A stretch of 51,637 nt of DNA. It comes from JAFGHJ01 sp964418485 (GTDB taxonomy: Bacteria; Hydrothermota; UBA3072). Positions 34,061-43,163 of the stretch are shown here, in pieces. How positions within the stretch are numbered: position 1 is the first letter of the stretch; every line of letters begins with the position of its first letter. The notes under the pieces were generated by a model, which ran no database searches, was not told where the DNA came from, and worked only from the letters and a program-made list of their open reading frames with translations. A program made the position numbers and the translations under genes. The stretch lies in assembly GCA_964418485.1 (NCBI GenBank), contig CAYQMH010000008.1:1-51637 (forward strand). Direction: 5' to 3'.

Positions 34061-34902
34061 TATATCCTCTCCGTTATTCGCGTTTCCGTGAGATGAAAAA
34101 TGACCAAACCTATAACAAAAACAAGAATAGTAAGCCCAACTGATATTAGATAACCTTTCCATTCATACATCGTACCCTTTAATATAAATTCTCTCGGTAT
34201 TGAAATAATATAATACAAAGGGTTGAATTTTGTAATCGGCATAAGTATACCTATTTTAGGCTTAGCATATAGTACGGGTGTCAGGAACATCAAGAAAGTC
34301 ATTAAAATGGATAAAGCATTGCTAATATCTCTAACAACACTGTTAATAAGAGAAAGCGTAAAACCAAAGCCAAGGGTAAATAACATTAAAGGTATCATAA
34401 ATATAGGAAGAAATAATATTTTTATGCTTGGAGTTACGTTATAAACAAAAAACAGAACTATAACCAAAATAAGTTGAACTATAAAGGCTATTAGAGACTG
34501 AGCAGCAGAAGCAATTACAAGTGATTTTTTAGAAAAGTTTATTTTAACCAGCATCGAACCCGCTTTAACCAAAGAATTAGAGGAGGCTATGAGTCCCGTT
34601 GAAAACAGCTGCCAGAAAGCCAGTCCGAGTATCGCGTAAATCGGATAGGGAACCTCTATCTCCCCAAACTCCAACACACCTGAACGATTAAGAATTATAA
34701 ATGTTCCCACACTTATTAAAGGTACAATGAAAGCCCAGAAAACGCCAATCAGTGATTGTTTATATATTGCTAAGAAATCTCTTTTAAACAATTGGAAAGT
34801 AAGCCACTTATTATGTTTTAATTCTCGGAATATTTCTTTAAATAAAGAAATATATCCTTTTTTTATTGAATTATCCGGCTCATAAGTGGTTATTTCGTTC
34901 AT
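34060..34902 (-). CDS. wzm: Wzm-type ABC-2 polysaccharide exporter permease
   Basis: The protein is 280 aa with about six membrane helices after a cytoplasmic N-terminus. WLTFQLFKRDFLAIYKQSLIGVFWAFIVPL is the amphipathic and first-helix region typical of Wzm/KpsM/TagG permeases. AILGLAFWQLFSTGLIASSNSLV and NPLYYIISIPREFILKG are family motifs. With Wzt it would move the undecaprenyl-linked polymer across the inner membrane. A TTGACA-17-TATATT promoter ends 11 bases before the ATG, so expression can be separate from the upstream wbpG-like gene. Confidence 0.92.
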   Translation of the reverse strand: MNEITTYEPDNSIKKGYISLFKEIFRELKHNKWLTFQLFKRDFLAIYKQSLIGVFWAFIVPLISVGTFIILNRSGVLEFGEIEVPYPIYAILGLAFWQLFSTGLIASSNSLVKAGSMLVKINFSKKSLVIASAAQSLIAFIVQLILVIVLFFVYNVTPSIKILFLPIFMIPLMLFTLGFGFTLSLINSVVRDISNALSILMTFLMFLTPVLYAKPKIGILMPITKFNPLYYIISIPREFILKGTMYEWKGYLISVGLTILVFVIGLVIFHLTETRITERI

Positions 34903-34913
34903 TTGTCCTTTTT

Positions 34914-34942
34914 AATATAAAAATAGAAGATTGAACTGTCAA
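34914..34942 (-). promoter_or_regulatory. Internal promoter before wzm
   Basis: On the minus strand TTGACA (34942-34937) and TATATT (34919-34914) are 17 bp apart. The -10 is 11 bases from the ATG, so the leader would be about 3-6 bases, and AAAAGGA would lie mostly at or upstream of the transcription start. Confidence 0.82.
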
Positions 34943-34990
34943 GTGTAGTTAAAATTTAGGGAGACAGTTTAATTCTTTCCGTAGAGTAAA

Positions 34991-36103
34991 CTAAAAAGGT
35001 TTAAGTATCCTTTTTACAAATTTCCCAAATTTTAAAATTGCTACTGCATTAGGAAAATCTAAGTGTGATTTTGGCTGATCATTCATAAATTTTTCAAATT
35101 CTTCCTCAGAAAACCCTAACTTATTAAGTACATATTTCTTATCCTTTTCGAGTAACTCAGGAGGATATATTTCTTTTTTCATCTCTTCAAGCGCTTCCTG
35201 ACGGGTGATTTGACCAGAGCAAATTAAGTTGGACAAATGAGCTTTTCTTTTATCAATTCCAAATTTTCCGGGAAGAATGTAACCCTGATAGAAGCGAGTA
35301 AATATAGACTCGTAGTGCTTTTTACCGTAATACTCCCAACCAAATTCTTTTTCAAGGATCTTCATTGCTTCTTCCCTATTATAGTTTATATAATTGAGAA
35401 CCTTAATTGTCTTAATTCCAAGGATGTTTTTGTAATATCCGCGTTTTAATATACTGAGCAGAGGGAAATTCTTTAATTTTCTTGTACCAAACCTTTTATG
35501 GATGGCTTTAATATTTCTGGCGTCTGCTTTTATATAATTCCACGACCTGGGCATTATTGCTTCAGTAGCAATGTTACCACCAGCCAGAATATATTTTATT
35601 CTTCTCTTAACAGAAAGTCTATAAATTACAGCAGCAATGGCATGGTCCGTTACGACTTCGATATCCACAACGGACGATTTAAAGTAGGCGCGTTGCAAAT
35701 CTTTAAATTCTTCCCAGTCAATTTCATATCTATATATATCAAAATTTGTTTTTTTTAATATACGTTCTACATTCTTCTCAGATATTTCCGAATTCCATCC
35801 GTTATCAACATGAACTAAAAGAACTCTTAAACCAAAGTTTTTAGCAATATATGCAACATAACTACTATCTAATCCTCCACTTACACCAAGTATACAGTCA
35901 TATTTTTTATTCTTTCCGTCCTCTTTAATAATATTAACAATTTCTTTAAGATTTCTTTCTCCCTCTTCAGCATCAAATAAATTTTTTCTGGAAATCTCGT
36001 AATATCGTCTGCAATGATTGCAAATACCCTTGGCATCAAACTCTATCTTGGGATCAGTGGTATCCATTATACACCTTTTGCATATTATATAATTATCAAT
36101 CAT
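34991..36103 (-). CDS. N-acetyl sugar amidotransferase (WbpG/PseA-like)
   Basis: The protein is 370 aa. Two N-terminal zinc-binding pairs (C8xxC11, C28xxC31; IICKRCIMDTTDP) precede the PP-loop SGGLDSS (75-81), which binds ATP and activates the acetamido group. VTDHAIAAVIYRLSVKRRIKYILAGGN follows as in WbpG, which makes acetamidino sugars such as those of Pseudomonas O5. WbpG normally works with the HisH/HisF-like glutaminase and channel proteins WbpH/WbpF-type; none is in this window. It is inferred that this surface polymer carries an acetamidino group, if those partners exist elsewhere. Confidence 0.88.
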   Translation of the reverse strand: MIDNYIICKRCIMDTTDPKIEFDAKGICNHCRRYYEISRKNLFDAEEGERNLKEIVNIIKEDGKNKKYDCILGVSGGLDSSYVAYIAKNFGLRVLLVHVDNGWNSEISEKNVERILKKTNFDIYRYEIDWEEFKDLQRAYFKSSVVDIEVVTDHAIAAVIYRLSVKRRIKYILAGGNIATEAIMPRSWNYIKADARNIKAIHKRFGTRKLKNFPLLSILKRGYYKNILGIKTIKVLNYINYNREEAMKILEKEFGWEYYGKKHYESIFTRFYQGYILPGKFGIDKRKAHLSNLICSGQITRQEALEEMKKEIYPPELLEKDKKYVLNKLGFSEEEFEKFMNDQPKSHLDFPNAVAILKFGKFVKRILKPF

Positions 36104-36138
36104 GAGAACCGCCTTTTTCTACTATATTGAAGTATATT

Positions 36139-37329
36139 TCATTGGGAAATCAACTCCAGAATCTGATTTACTATTTTCTCCCATGAATAGTATTTCTCGG
36201 CTATCTTTCTTCCTTTCTTACCCATCTCTTTTCTAATCTCAGTTTTATTCAGTAATTCTATTATTGCTCTGCCGAGGGCTACAGAGTCATCTGGTGGAAC
36301 TAATATACCGATTTCTTCCTCTTCCACCATTTCTAAACCCGCTATACGAGATGTAATGATGGGGACCCCACATGCAGCATAATCTCTGATCTTTAAGGGG
36401 GATAAACCTATGGAGGCATTACGTTCCTCAATAAAAGGCGCAACGCCAATATCGAAGGCATTGATGTATCTTACTGCCTCATTATATGAAACTCTGCCTG
36501 TAAGGAGTATTTTTTTATTCTTAAATTGAGAAATTTTCTTTTGTATTTTTGACATTTCAGGCCCACCCCCTACCAGGATAAAGCGAGTATTTTTATTTGC
36601 TTTTAACACGCCAGGTATTGCTTGAATGAGATAATCTAAACCCTGCCAGATCGAAAAATTGCCGATAAAACCAACATATAAACAATCAGAGTCAAGGCCA
36701 AGTTTTTCTTTAGCATCGGACTTATTAATAGGCTTAAAATGATTTATATCTGTTCCATTGCCGATTACTGCAGCCTTACCGCAATCTACTCCAAACGAAT
36801 TCAATTTATCTTTAATTCCGGAAGTCACTACCCGCACATAGTCTACTAGAACAACGCTTTTTAACTGCAAAAAATCAATTAATCTAACCTTTAACTTCCT
36901 TTCACCCTGTATGGCTCTTTGCTCAGAGACCCAATCGTTGAACTCGAGAACTATTCTAAAGTTGAAGGGGAAGATTTTTAATAAATTTAAAATTAATAAG
37001 TAGAAGAAAGCGGGTGGTGAAAATCTGAAGTATATTATGTGGGGGGTAAATCTAAAAAAATGCCACAGTAATAAAGGTACTAAAAACAGATATTTGAATA
37101 CGCGGAGAAACATATTACCTATAAGTGGATTAGGCGAAAAACTAACTTTGAATTTATCTGCGACCGTACCAATAGTGCTTTTTTTTGGGGTATAAGCCAA
37201 GCAGAGAACGTCAAAACCCCGTTTAGAAAACTCTTTAGCTAAATTAGAAAAATGAACCTTAGGAGCATTATCTATTGAAAAATCCACAGGGCCAACCATC
37301 AAAATTCGCTTTTGATTCAAATTAATCAC
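36139..37329 (-). CDS. GT4 family glycosyltransferase
   Basis: The protein is 396 aa with a GT-B fold. The N-terminal domain opens KRILMVGPVDFSIDNAPKVHFSNLAKEF, and a membrane-associating hydrophobic stretch (VFKYLFLVPLLLWHFF, about 75-90) follows. The donor domain has YVGFIGNFSIWQGLDYLIQAI, LVGGGPEM and IGLSPLKIRDYAACGVPIITS (EX7E-like region). GTG 37329 overlaps the stop of the preceding GT gene by 8 bases; an in-frame TTG four codons later is an alternative start. Likely a sugar-adding step of the polysaccharide. Confidence 0.87.
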   Translation of the reverse strand: MINLNQKRILMVGPVDFSIDNAPKVHFSNLAKEFSKRGFDVLCLAYTPKKSTIGTVADKFKVSFSPNPLIGNMFLRVFKYLFLVPLLLWHFFRFTPHIIYFRFSPPAFFYLLILNLLKIFPFNFRIVLEFNDWVSEQRAIQGERKLKVRLIDFLQLKSVVLVDYVRVVTSGIKDKLNSFGVDCGKAAVIGNGTDINHFKPINKSDAKEKLGLDSDCLYVGFIGNFSIWQGLDYLIQAIPGVLKANKNTRFILVGGGPEMSKIQKKISQFKNKKILLTGRVSYNEAVRYINAFDIGVAPFIEERNASIGLSPLKIRDYAACGVPIITSRIAGLEMVEEEEIGILVPPDDSVALGRAIIELLNKTEIRKEMGKKGRKIAEKYYSWEKIVNQILELISQ

Positions 37330-38485
37330 CTACTAGATTTTCAACGATTTTACTAAAATTTTTCATCTCTTTTTCCGCATTAAGAACTTTAGCAGTCCTC
37401 AAAGAAGCTTTTTTCTTTTCCATAATATCTTCTATGGTTAATGAATTTATCATTTTTGCAATATCTTCAACATTAAACGAATCTGCAACAAAACCACAAT
37501 TAAATTTTTCTATTATCTTCTTCATATCAGGTGAAGGTCCGATAACAACACATAAGCCGGCCATTATAGACTCGAAAAGCTTATTTGGTAGTGCATAGTT
37601 GAGTTTTAATGAGGTCGGTTCTATTATTACCAACCCGATATCATACTTGGCGATTGTTGATACTATTTTTTCGAATACAACTGGATTTCTGAAATTTATC
37701 CTTCCCGGACATATTTTTGCACTTAGACGCTTCAGTTGGTTCAAATACCTGTTATTTCTACCCACTAACATTAAAGTCAAATAGTACCTCTTATCAAGCA
37801 AAGGCATAAGTTTTATCATTTGTTCTAACTTCCTGCTTGGATGGGCAAGTCCATGATGGATAAGATATATATTATTAGAATCCACATTTTTCAAGTTTAC
37901 TTCTTCATACTTTGGGATATTCATAATTAATACTGGTTTAACGCTATATACCCTATTGAATTCCTCCGCTATTCCAAAGGAGACCGTCATCATAGCATCT
38001 ATAAAAGGAAGATATTCTTTACAAAGAAAATCCTTATAAGGATTCACAAATAGCTTTTGAAACCATTGGTCTTCTATTCTTCTTGGCTCATATTCATGTG
38101 CATCGAATAATATTTTAGCGCCGTTTCTTTGAGCAATGGAATGGGCAAGAACCAAAGAATCTAAACCATGCGCTAGTATTAAATCGAAATGACATCCTTT
38201 TAAAATATTGATTACCTCTCTTATTGGATATTTTTTCTTTATGTAACGCTTATATAAACAGTGGAACAAACGGGCAAAAAGAAATGTAAATCGGCTATCC
38301 ATCTTGCTGAGAAAGGTTCTTGGATCGGGAAGAATAAACTCCTTTACCCCTTGGATGTCACTTTTTCTTAATCCTAATGTTGTTACAGAAAATTTATCCT
38401 TTAACGTATTAATTTGCCTTATTACCCGGGGTTCTCCCTTCAGGTTGCTAAACATTATAATACAAATTCTTTTTTTTATACCCAT
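37322..38485 (-). CDS. GT4-like glycosyltransferase
   Basis: The protein is 387 aa. The N-terminal half contains FDLILAHGLDSLVLAHSIAQRNGAKILFDAHEYEPRR, typical of GT-B enzymes. The C-terminal half has IYLIHHGLAHPSRKLEQMIKLM, LMLVGRNNRYL and YDIGLVIIEPTSLKLNYALPNKLFESIMAGL, the donor-binding Glu region. It is predicted to be a retaining glycosyltransferase of the surface polymer. It sits between the MTase-fusion gene (12 bases upstream) and the 36139 GT gene (8-base overlap). Confidence 0.85.
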   Translation of the reverse strand: MGIKKRICIIMFSNLKGEPRVIRQINTLKDKFSVTTLGLRKSDIQGVKEFILPDPRTFLSKMDSRFTFLFARLFHCLYKRYIKKKYPIREVINILKGCHFDLILAHGLDSLVLAHSIAQRNGAKILFDAHEYEPRRIEDQWFQKLFVNPYKDFLCKEYLPFIDAMMTVSFGIAEEFNRVYSVKPVLIMNIPKYEEVNLKNVDSNNIYLIHHGLAHPSRKLEQMIKLMPLLDKRYYLTLMLVGRNNRYLNQLKRLSAKICPGRINFRNPVVFEKIVSTIAKYDIGLVIIEPTSLKLNYALPNKLFESIMAGLCVVIGPSPDMKKIIEKFNCGFVADSFNVEDIAKMINSLTIEDIMEKKKASLRTAKVLNAEKEMKNFSKIVENLVGD

Positions 38486-38497
38486 ATCTATCTTTAA

Positions 38498-39724
38498 TTA
38501 GTATATTTTATAAAGTGGTCTGCCTACCTCAGAATATCCTATAATTTTAAAATTGTTAAAAGATGAATTTTCGACTATAAAATCAGCAAATTCATCGTTA
38601 ACGAAGTTTCTATAAGCCTTTCTCATTTGAGGCTCCTCGGGATTATGTGGCTCAAAAAACATTTCTTTCCCTTTTAAAAATTTTAAAAATTTTAGAAATT
38701 TTCTGTAGATGTTTTCTTTTTTTATGAAATGATGAAATACCGATAAAGCCAGAATAACGTCGGATTCCGCGAGAATATCTTTTGGTGTATTAAATATTGA
38801 ATTAGATATTATCTTAAATTTTCTGTTTTCTGCCTTCTTTAATTTCTCCAGAAAATACAAATTCAGGTTGCTTTTTTCTACACAGTAACAATCATAACCT
38901 TCCTCTTCAAATTTATGACAAAAATAACCCCACTGGCATCCTATATCCAATATTTTACCTTCTTTTACCGTTAAGTGTTCTTTTATAATGTCAAATCTGC
39001 TGCCATTATGTACGGAAGGAATGCTAGCAAGATCCGGATGTGTTAATTTTTCATAAACCTTATTTCCGTAATTCTTTGAATATTCAAGGATTTCCTTTTT
39101 TAAAGCTACCCAGTTTTTGTGCCTAACTGTTACCTTTACAGGTATTTTATCTATTTGTAGCAACTTAGCAAAAGTTAACCTGTGTCTTCCATTATTGAAA
39201 ATCAATTCTCCGTTTCTGCCAATATTAATTGAAATTTCATCCTCATGCCATCCCTTTTTATACCCTTCTTCTTTAATTTTTGTGAATAACTTATCCCATC
39301 CTTCACATCTTTTGTCGAATTCTTTAACATTCTTACATGACCATTTGAAGTTTCCGTTGTTGATTTGTTTTATAACTCTCTTGTAATATTCGGTTTTTCC
39401 CCAAGGGATATTATTATCTATTTTTGTCTTGAAAGACTTAAAAAAATCAAGATCTTCAAATTTTACAACCTTCTTATCCCAATCTCCACCTGAATTTTTA
39501 CCTTTGGAATTAAAGACATTAAATTCTTCCTTCATAGCAAAAACAACATCCTTTGGATTAACATAGATAAATTCATCGGCAGCATATGGGTCCACGTAAT
39601 ATCCTTCCGGTAATATCTTTACCTTTAACTTCCAATAACAGCGCCATATCGAGTAAATTAGACGTTTTAACCATTTAGGAGTAAAATAAACTATTTTAGA
39701 TTTTGTATATCTAATAAGACTCAA
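38498..39724 (-). CDS. GRHRL (ParB/Srx-like) domain - methyltransferase fusion
   Basis: The protein is 408 aa from TTG 39724; GGAGGGG lies 9 bases upstream. Residues about 1-230 are not a known methyltransferase part. They contain NIGRNGELIFNNGRHRLTFA (168-187) and IPVKVTVRHKNW (194-205). The G-R-H-R plus following strand resembles the ParB/sulfiredoxin fold, which in various proteins binds nucleotides or transfers phosphate. Residues about 245-408 form a class I methyltransferase: KILDIGCQWGYFCHKF (motif I), CVEKSNLNLYFL and DVILALSVFHHFIKKE. The substrate is unknown; the setting suggests a glycan, possibly both phosphorylated and methylated. Confidence 0.8.
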   Translation of the reverse strand: MSLIRYTKSKIVYFTPKWLKRLIYSIWRCYWKLKVKILPEGYYVDPYAADEFIYVNPKDVVFAMKEEFNVFNSKGKNSGGDWDKKVVKFEDLDFFKSFKTKIDNNIPWGKTEYYKRVIKQINNGNFKWSCKNVKEFDKRCEGWDKLFTKIKEEGYKKGWHEDEISINIGRNGELIFNNGRHRLTFAKLLQIDKIPVKVTVRHKNWVALKKEILEYSKNYGNKVYEKLTHPDLASIPSVHNGSRFDIIKEHLTVKEGKILDIGCQWGYFCHKFEEEGYDCYCVEKSNLNLYFLEKLKKAENRKFKIISNSIFNTPKDILAESDVILALSVFHHFIKKENIYRKFLKFLKFLKGKEMFFEPHNPEEPQMRKAYRNFVNDEFADFIVENSSFNNFKIIGYSEVGRPLYKIY

Positions 39725-39876
39725 TTAACTATACCCCTCCTCAAAAAATAGCCAAATCCATTCATCAGACACAAAATTTTAATGAACAAACAAAAAATCA
39801 AGAAACATTTCTTTTATAAAGTTTTCAATAAGCATTGCCGTTTCTCAATATTTACCTCTAGATTTTTCAATAAAAA
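39725..39876. other. AT-rich gap without a gene
   Basis: This 152-base gap separates the DegT aminotransferase gene from the MTase-fusion gene on the minus strand. Apart from the GGAGGGG ribosome site (39731-39737) I see no gene, hairpin with T-tract, or consensus promoter. Confidence 0.5.
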
Positions 39877-41028
39877 TTACCCCAAAAAAGCCTTTATGGC
39901 ATTACATGCATATTCAATCTCTTCATTTGTTAACTCAGGGAAAATAGGTAACGAAAGAACCTCATCGGCCGCCTTTTCCGAAACAGGGAAATCTCCTTTT
40001 TTATAACCAAGATTATTGAAGCATTCCTGTAAATGCAGAGGTAAAGGATAGTAAATCTTACTCCCAATGCCTTTCTGCTCTAAGAAACCCATTAGTTCAT
40101 TCCGCCTATTATTCTTAACACGGATAGTATATTGATGAAATATATGTTTGCGCCCCGGTGCAACGTAAGGGCATTGTATATCCCCAATATCTTTTAGTAA
40201 ATCAGAATAAAGCTGTGCATTTTTCCCCCTTTTTTTATTCCATTCATCAAGGTATGGGAGTTCTGCTAAGAGAACAGCTGCTTGTATCGTGTCTAATCTA
40301 CTGTTGTATCCCACAGATAAATGATGATAATCTTTTTCGGAGCCATGAACCCTCAATTTTTTTAGCCCAACCTCAAGATCTTCTCTGTGGGTGGTTATTA
40401 TTCCCCCGTCTCCGTAAGCCCCTAAATTCTTTGTAGGGAAAAAAGAAAAGCAACCGAGAGATCCTATAGATCCTGCTTTCTTGCCTTTATATTCCGCTCC
40501 AATGGCCTGACACGCATCTTCGATAACATCTAAATTGTATTTATTTGCAATATCGATAATAGGTTCCATGTCAGCCATTTGTCCGTATAAATGCACCGGT
40601 ATTATAGCTTTTATTTTCGATGTTTCTGTCTTTAATCTTTTTGTATGGAATGTCTTTTTGTCTAATAATTCTTCAATTTTTTCCGGATCTATATTATAGG
40701 TGTCTGGCTTGATATCGACGAAAACAGGAGTAGCTCCAATGTTATGAATGGTTCCTGCTGTCGCAAAGAAAGTAAAAGTTGTAGTTATTACATAATCTTC
40801 TCTTCCTACTCCTAAATTTCTTAAACTCAGCAAAAGCGCTTCAGTCCCGGAAGCAACAGCGACCGCATACTCTGTATTGCAGTATTTCGCAATCTCTGTT
40901 TCTAACTGTTTTACCTCTTCACCAAGAATAAAATGTTGAGAGTTTAAAACCCTTTTGATGCACTTATCAATTTCTTCTTTCATCAAATTATAATGACGTT
41001 TCAGATCTAATAAAGGAACATTCACCAT
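39877..41028 (-). CDS. DegT/DnrJ/EryC1/StrS sugar aminotransferase, WbpE-like
   Basis: The protein is 383 aa. Landmarks are VAVASGTEALLLSLR, TTFTFFATAGTI, VIEDACQAIGAEYKG and FSFFPTKNLGAYGDGG, with the PLP Lys at about residue 200. Similar enzymes transaminate nucleotide keto-sugars. With the WbpB- and WbpD-like genes about 17 kb away it completes the C3-oxidation, amination, acetylation series for UDP-diacetamido uronic acids; that assignment is inferred. AAAGGAGG touches the ATG, so the GTG one codon later (MV) may be the true start. It begins 36 bases after the epimerase gene. Confidence 0.9.
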   Translation of the reverse strand: MVNVPLLDLKRHYNLMKEEIDKCIKRVLNSQHFILGEEVKQLETEIAKYCNTEYAVAVASGTEALLLSLRNLGVGREDYVITTTFTFFATAGTIHNIGATPVFVDIKPDTYNIDPEKIEELLDKKTFHTKRLKTETSKIKAIIPVHLYGQMADMEPIIDIANKYNLDVIEDACQAIGAEYKGKKAGSIGSLGCFSFFPTKNLGAYGDGGIITTHREDLEVGLKKLRVHGSEKDYHHLSVGYNSRLDTIQAAVLLAELPYLDEWNKKRGKNAQLYSDLLKDIGDIQCPYVAPGRKHIFHQYTIRVKNNRRNELMGFLEQKGIGSKIYYPLPLHLQECFNNLGYKKGDFPVSEKAADEVLSLPIFPELTNEEIEYACNAIKAFLG

Positions 41029-41064
41029 TCCTCCTTTACAATTTCTATCAAAATCGTGTATTCT

Positions 41065-42048
41065 CTACTTTTTTTCAAAGTCAGGTAGAATATTTTTATA
41101 CCATTCGAAGAATCTTCTGATTCCTTCTTCTATAGTAACCCGCGGGCTGTAACCGAAAAGTCTTCTTGCTTTGCTTATATCTGCGTAAGTGGTGGGTACG
41201 TCACCAGGTTGCATATCGAATTGTTTTATTGAGATTTTTTTCTTTGTAACTTTTTCCAAAACCCCTATAAGTTCTTTTAAGCTTATAGTTCTTCCACTTC
41301 CAATATTGATTATTTCAAAATCTTTCGGAAGCCGAATAGCAGAGACAATACAGTCTATACAATCACTTATGTAGGTATAATCGCGTAGTGAGCTACCGTC
41401 ACCAAACATTGGTATCGGCGTATCTTCAATTATAAGCTTTGTAAATTTCCTTATAGCCATATCGGGACGTTGTCTTTCGCCGTAAACCGTAAAGAATCTT
41501 AAGACAGTAGTATGTATTCCGTATAGATTATTGTATGTTTTGCAAAACAGTTCGGCAGCCATTTTAGCTGTTGCGTATGGAGAAATTTGTAAGTCGACAG
41601 GGTCGTCTTCCGAGAAAGGAGTTTTTTCGTTTAATCCGTAAACCGAGGAGGAAGAAGCAAATATAAAATGTTCTACCTTATGTTCTTTTGCTTTTTCAAG
41701 TAGGTTAACCGTACCTTTAACATCGACATCCACGTAAATATCCGGGCTGGCAATAGACGGACGGACTCCCGCCATGGCGGCAAGATGGGCGACTTTGGTA
41801 GGTGGTTGGTTTTTGTTTCCGGAAAAAATATCCTCGAGGAGCGGAACATCTAAAATATCACCACGGATTAGTTTGAAATTAGGATTGTCGATAACTCCCG
41901 AAATATTGTTTTCTTTTAATTCAGGATTATAATAGTCGTTAAAGTTATCAAGACACATAACAAAATATCCTTTTTCGACTAATCTTTCTACAAGATGAGA
42001 GCCGATAAAACCAGCACCACCGGTGACTAAAATGGTTGTCTCCTTCAC
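41065..42048 (-). CDS. UDP-glucuronate 4-epimerase-like SDR protein
   Basis: The protein is 327 aa from GTG 42048, chosen because it overlaps the upstream stop as GTGA and AGGAG lies 7 bases before it; the ATG at 42066 has no site. The Rossmann motif is TGGAGFIG (about 9-16) and the catalytic pair is Tyr158/Lys162 (YATAK). NFNDYYNPELKE, AAMAGVRPSI, RRPDMAIRKF-like sequence, FGDGSSLRDYTYISD and GDVPTTYADISKA are typical of GAE/CapI-type UDP-glucuronate 4-epimerases rather than GalE. It would supply UDP-galacturonic-type or related precursors. Confidence 0.88.
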   Translation of the reverse strand: MKETTILVTGGAGFIGSHLVERLVEKGYFVMCLDNFNDYYNPELKENNISGVIDNPNFKLIRGDILDVPLLEDIFSGNKNQPPTKVAHLAAMAGVRPSIASPDIYVDVDVKGTVNLLEKAKEHKVEHFIFASSSSVYGLNEKTPFSEDDPVDLQISPYATAKMAAELFCKTYNNLYGIHTTVLRFFTVYGERQRPDMAIRKFTKLIIEDTPIPMFGDGSSLRDYTYISDCIDCIVSAIRLPKDFEIINIGSGRTISLKELIGVLEKVTKKKISIKQFDMQPGDVPTTYADISKARRLFGYSPRVTIEEGIRRFFEWYKNILPDFEKK

Positions 42049-43163
42049 TCCAAATCTCCTGTCCATAGATTTTCGATTTTGCCCACGGTTTTTTCTAGGG
42101 AGAAATTTTCTTTTACCCTCATAAATCCAGCTTTTCCAAATTTTCTCCTCATTGAATCTTTTAAAAGCAACTCTTTGATTCTATCTGCTAATATTGCCGG
42201 GTTACCGGGTTCTACAAGAAAACCGGTTTCTCCGTCCGATACAGCTTCTATTAAACCACCTACACTGCTTGCAACAATAGGAAGCCCGGCAGCCATTGCT
42301 TCGAGAGCAACAACTGGGAATCCTTCATAAAGAGAAGCAAGAACAAAGATATCCATAACCTGAAGGAGCTCTTTTACATCTTTTCTTTCTCCTAAAAAAG
42401 AAACATTTATCTTCTCTGCCTGTGCCATTTGTCTAAGGCTCACTTCATCCTTCCCTGTACCTACTATGAGTAGCTGGAAATCAATTTCTTTCTGGAGATC
42501 TTTTGTGGCTTCCAGCAAAGTTTTTATCCCTTTCTTTGGCTCGTGAAGTCTACAAACGGTACCAACTATTTTTGTTTTGCTGTTCAAGCCTAACTCCTGT
42601 AGTTTTTTTTCTCTATCTATTTTAACTGAAAAAGAGTCTACGTCAATGCCGTTTGGGATTGTAACGATTCTTTCTTTTTTTATTCCTAACTTTTGGGTTA
42701 AAAATCGGGTAACGGCATTTGAGCAGGAATAAATTACGACACTAAAATTTGCTGTAATCTTTTCGAAAAAAATGTGAAAAGAATTCATCCATTGTTGAAC
42801 ATCTCTAACGGAAGAAATGTTTGGTATGCCGAGAAGAAAACCAAAGATACGAGTTGGTATGTAAGCACGATAAAGGAAAGCAATTATTAAGTCTGGTGGC
42901 GTTTTTCGTAAATGGAGAAAATATCTCCATAAAACCCGTAAGTCGAATTTCCCTTTGCCCTTTAGAGCTATACATTCGATTTTTCTAGCATTTAGTTTAT
43001 CAGAAACAGGCCCCCAACCTTTAAAAGCGAGAACTCTAACTTTATAACCACGCATCTTCAATCTGGGAGCAATTCGCGCAATCATATTTTCGCTGCCTCC
43101 GAGCGTGTACCCGACGGTAACAAAAAGGATATCCTTAACCGGTCTTTTTAATAAGGTTCCCAT
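42045..43163 (-). CDS. GT4 family glycosyltransferase
   Basis: The protein is 372 aa. GYTLGGSENMIARIAPRLKMRGYKV is the N-terminal acceptor domain signature. KIVGTVCRLHEPKKGIKTLLEA, LLIVGTGKDEVSLRQ and YEGFPVVALEAMAAGLPIVAS (EX7E) form the donor domain. It overlaps the dinG-like stop by 16 bases, so the polysaccharide locus is physically joined to the housekeeping operon upstream. No separate promoter is seen in the dinG end, so read-through from that operon is probable. Confidence 0.9.
   Translation of the reverse strand: MGTLLKRPVKDILFVTVGYTLGGSENMIARIAPRLKMRGYKVRVLAFKGWGPVSDKLNARKIECIALKGKGKFDLRVLWRYFLHLRKTPPDLIIAFLYRAYIPTRIFGFLLGIPNISSVRDVQQWMNSFHIFFEKITANFSVVIYSCSNAVTRFLTQKLGIKKERIVTIPNGIDVDSFSVKIDREKKLQELGLNSKTKIVGTVCRLHEPKKGIKTLLEATKDLQKEIDFQLLIVGTGKDEVSLRQMAQAEKINVSFLGERKDVKELLQVMDIFVLASLYEGFPVVALEAMAAGLPIVASSVGGLIEAVSDGETGFLVEPGNPAILADRIKELLLKDSMRRKFGKAGFMRVKENFSLEKTVGKIENLWTGDLE

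Noticed and set aside
33638..34162. Longer 174-codon version of the GxxExxY gene
   Set aside because: The extra 34 codons lie inside wzm. ATG 34060 overlaps the wzm stop and has GGAGAGG, and the family-like sequence begins there.
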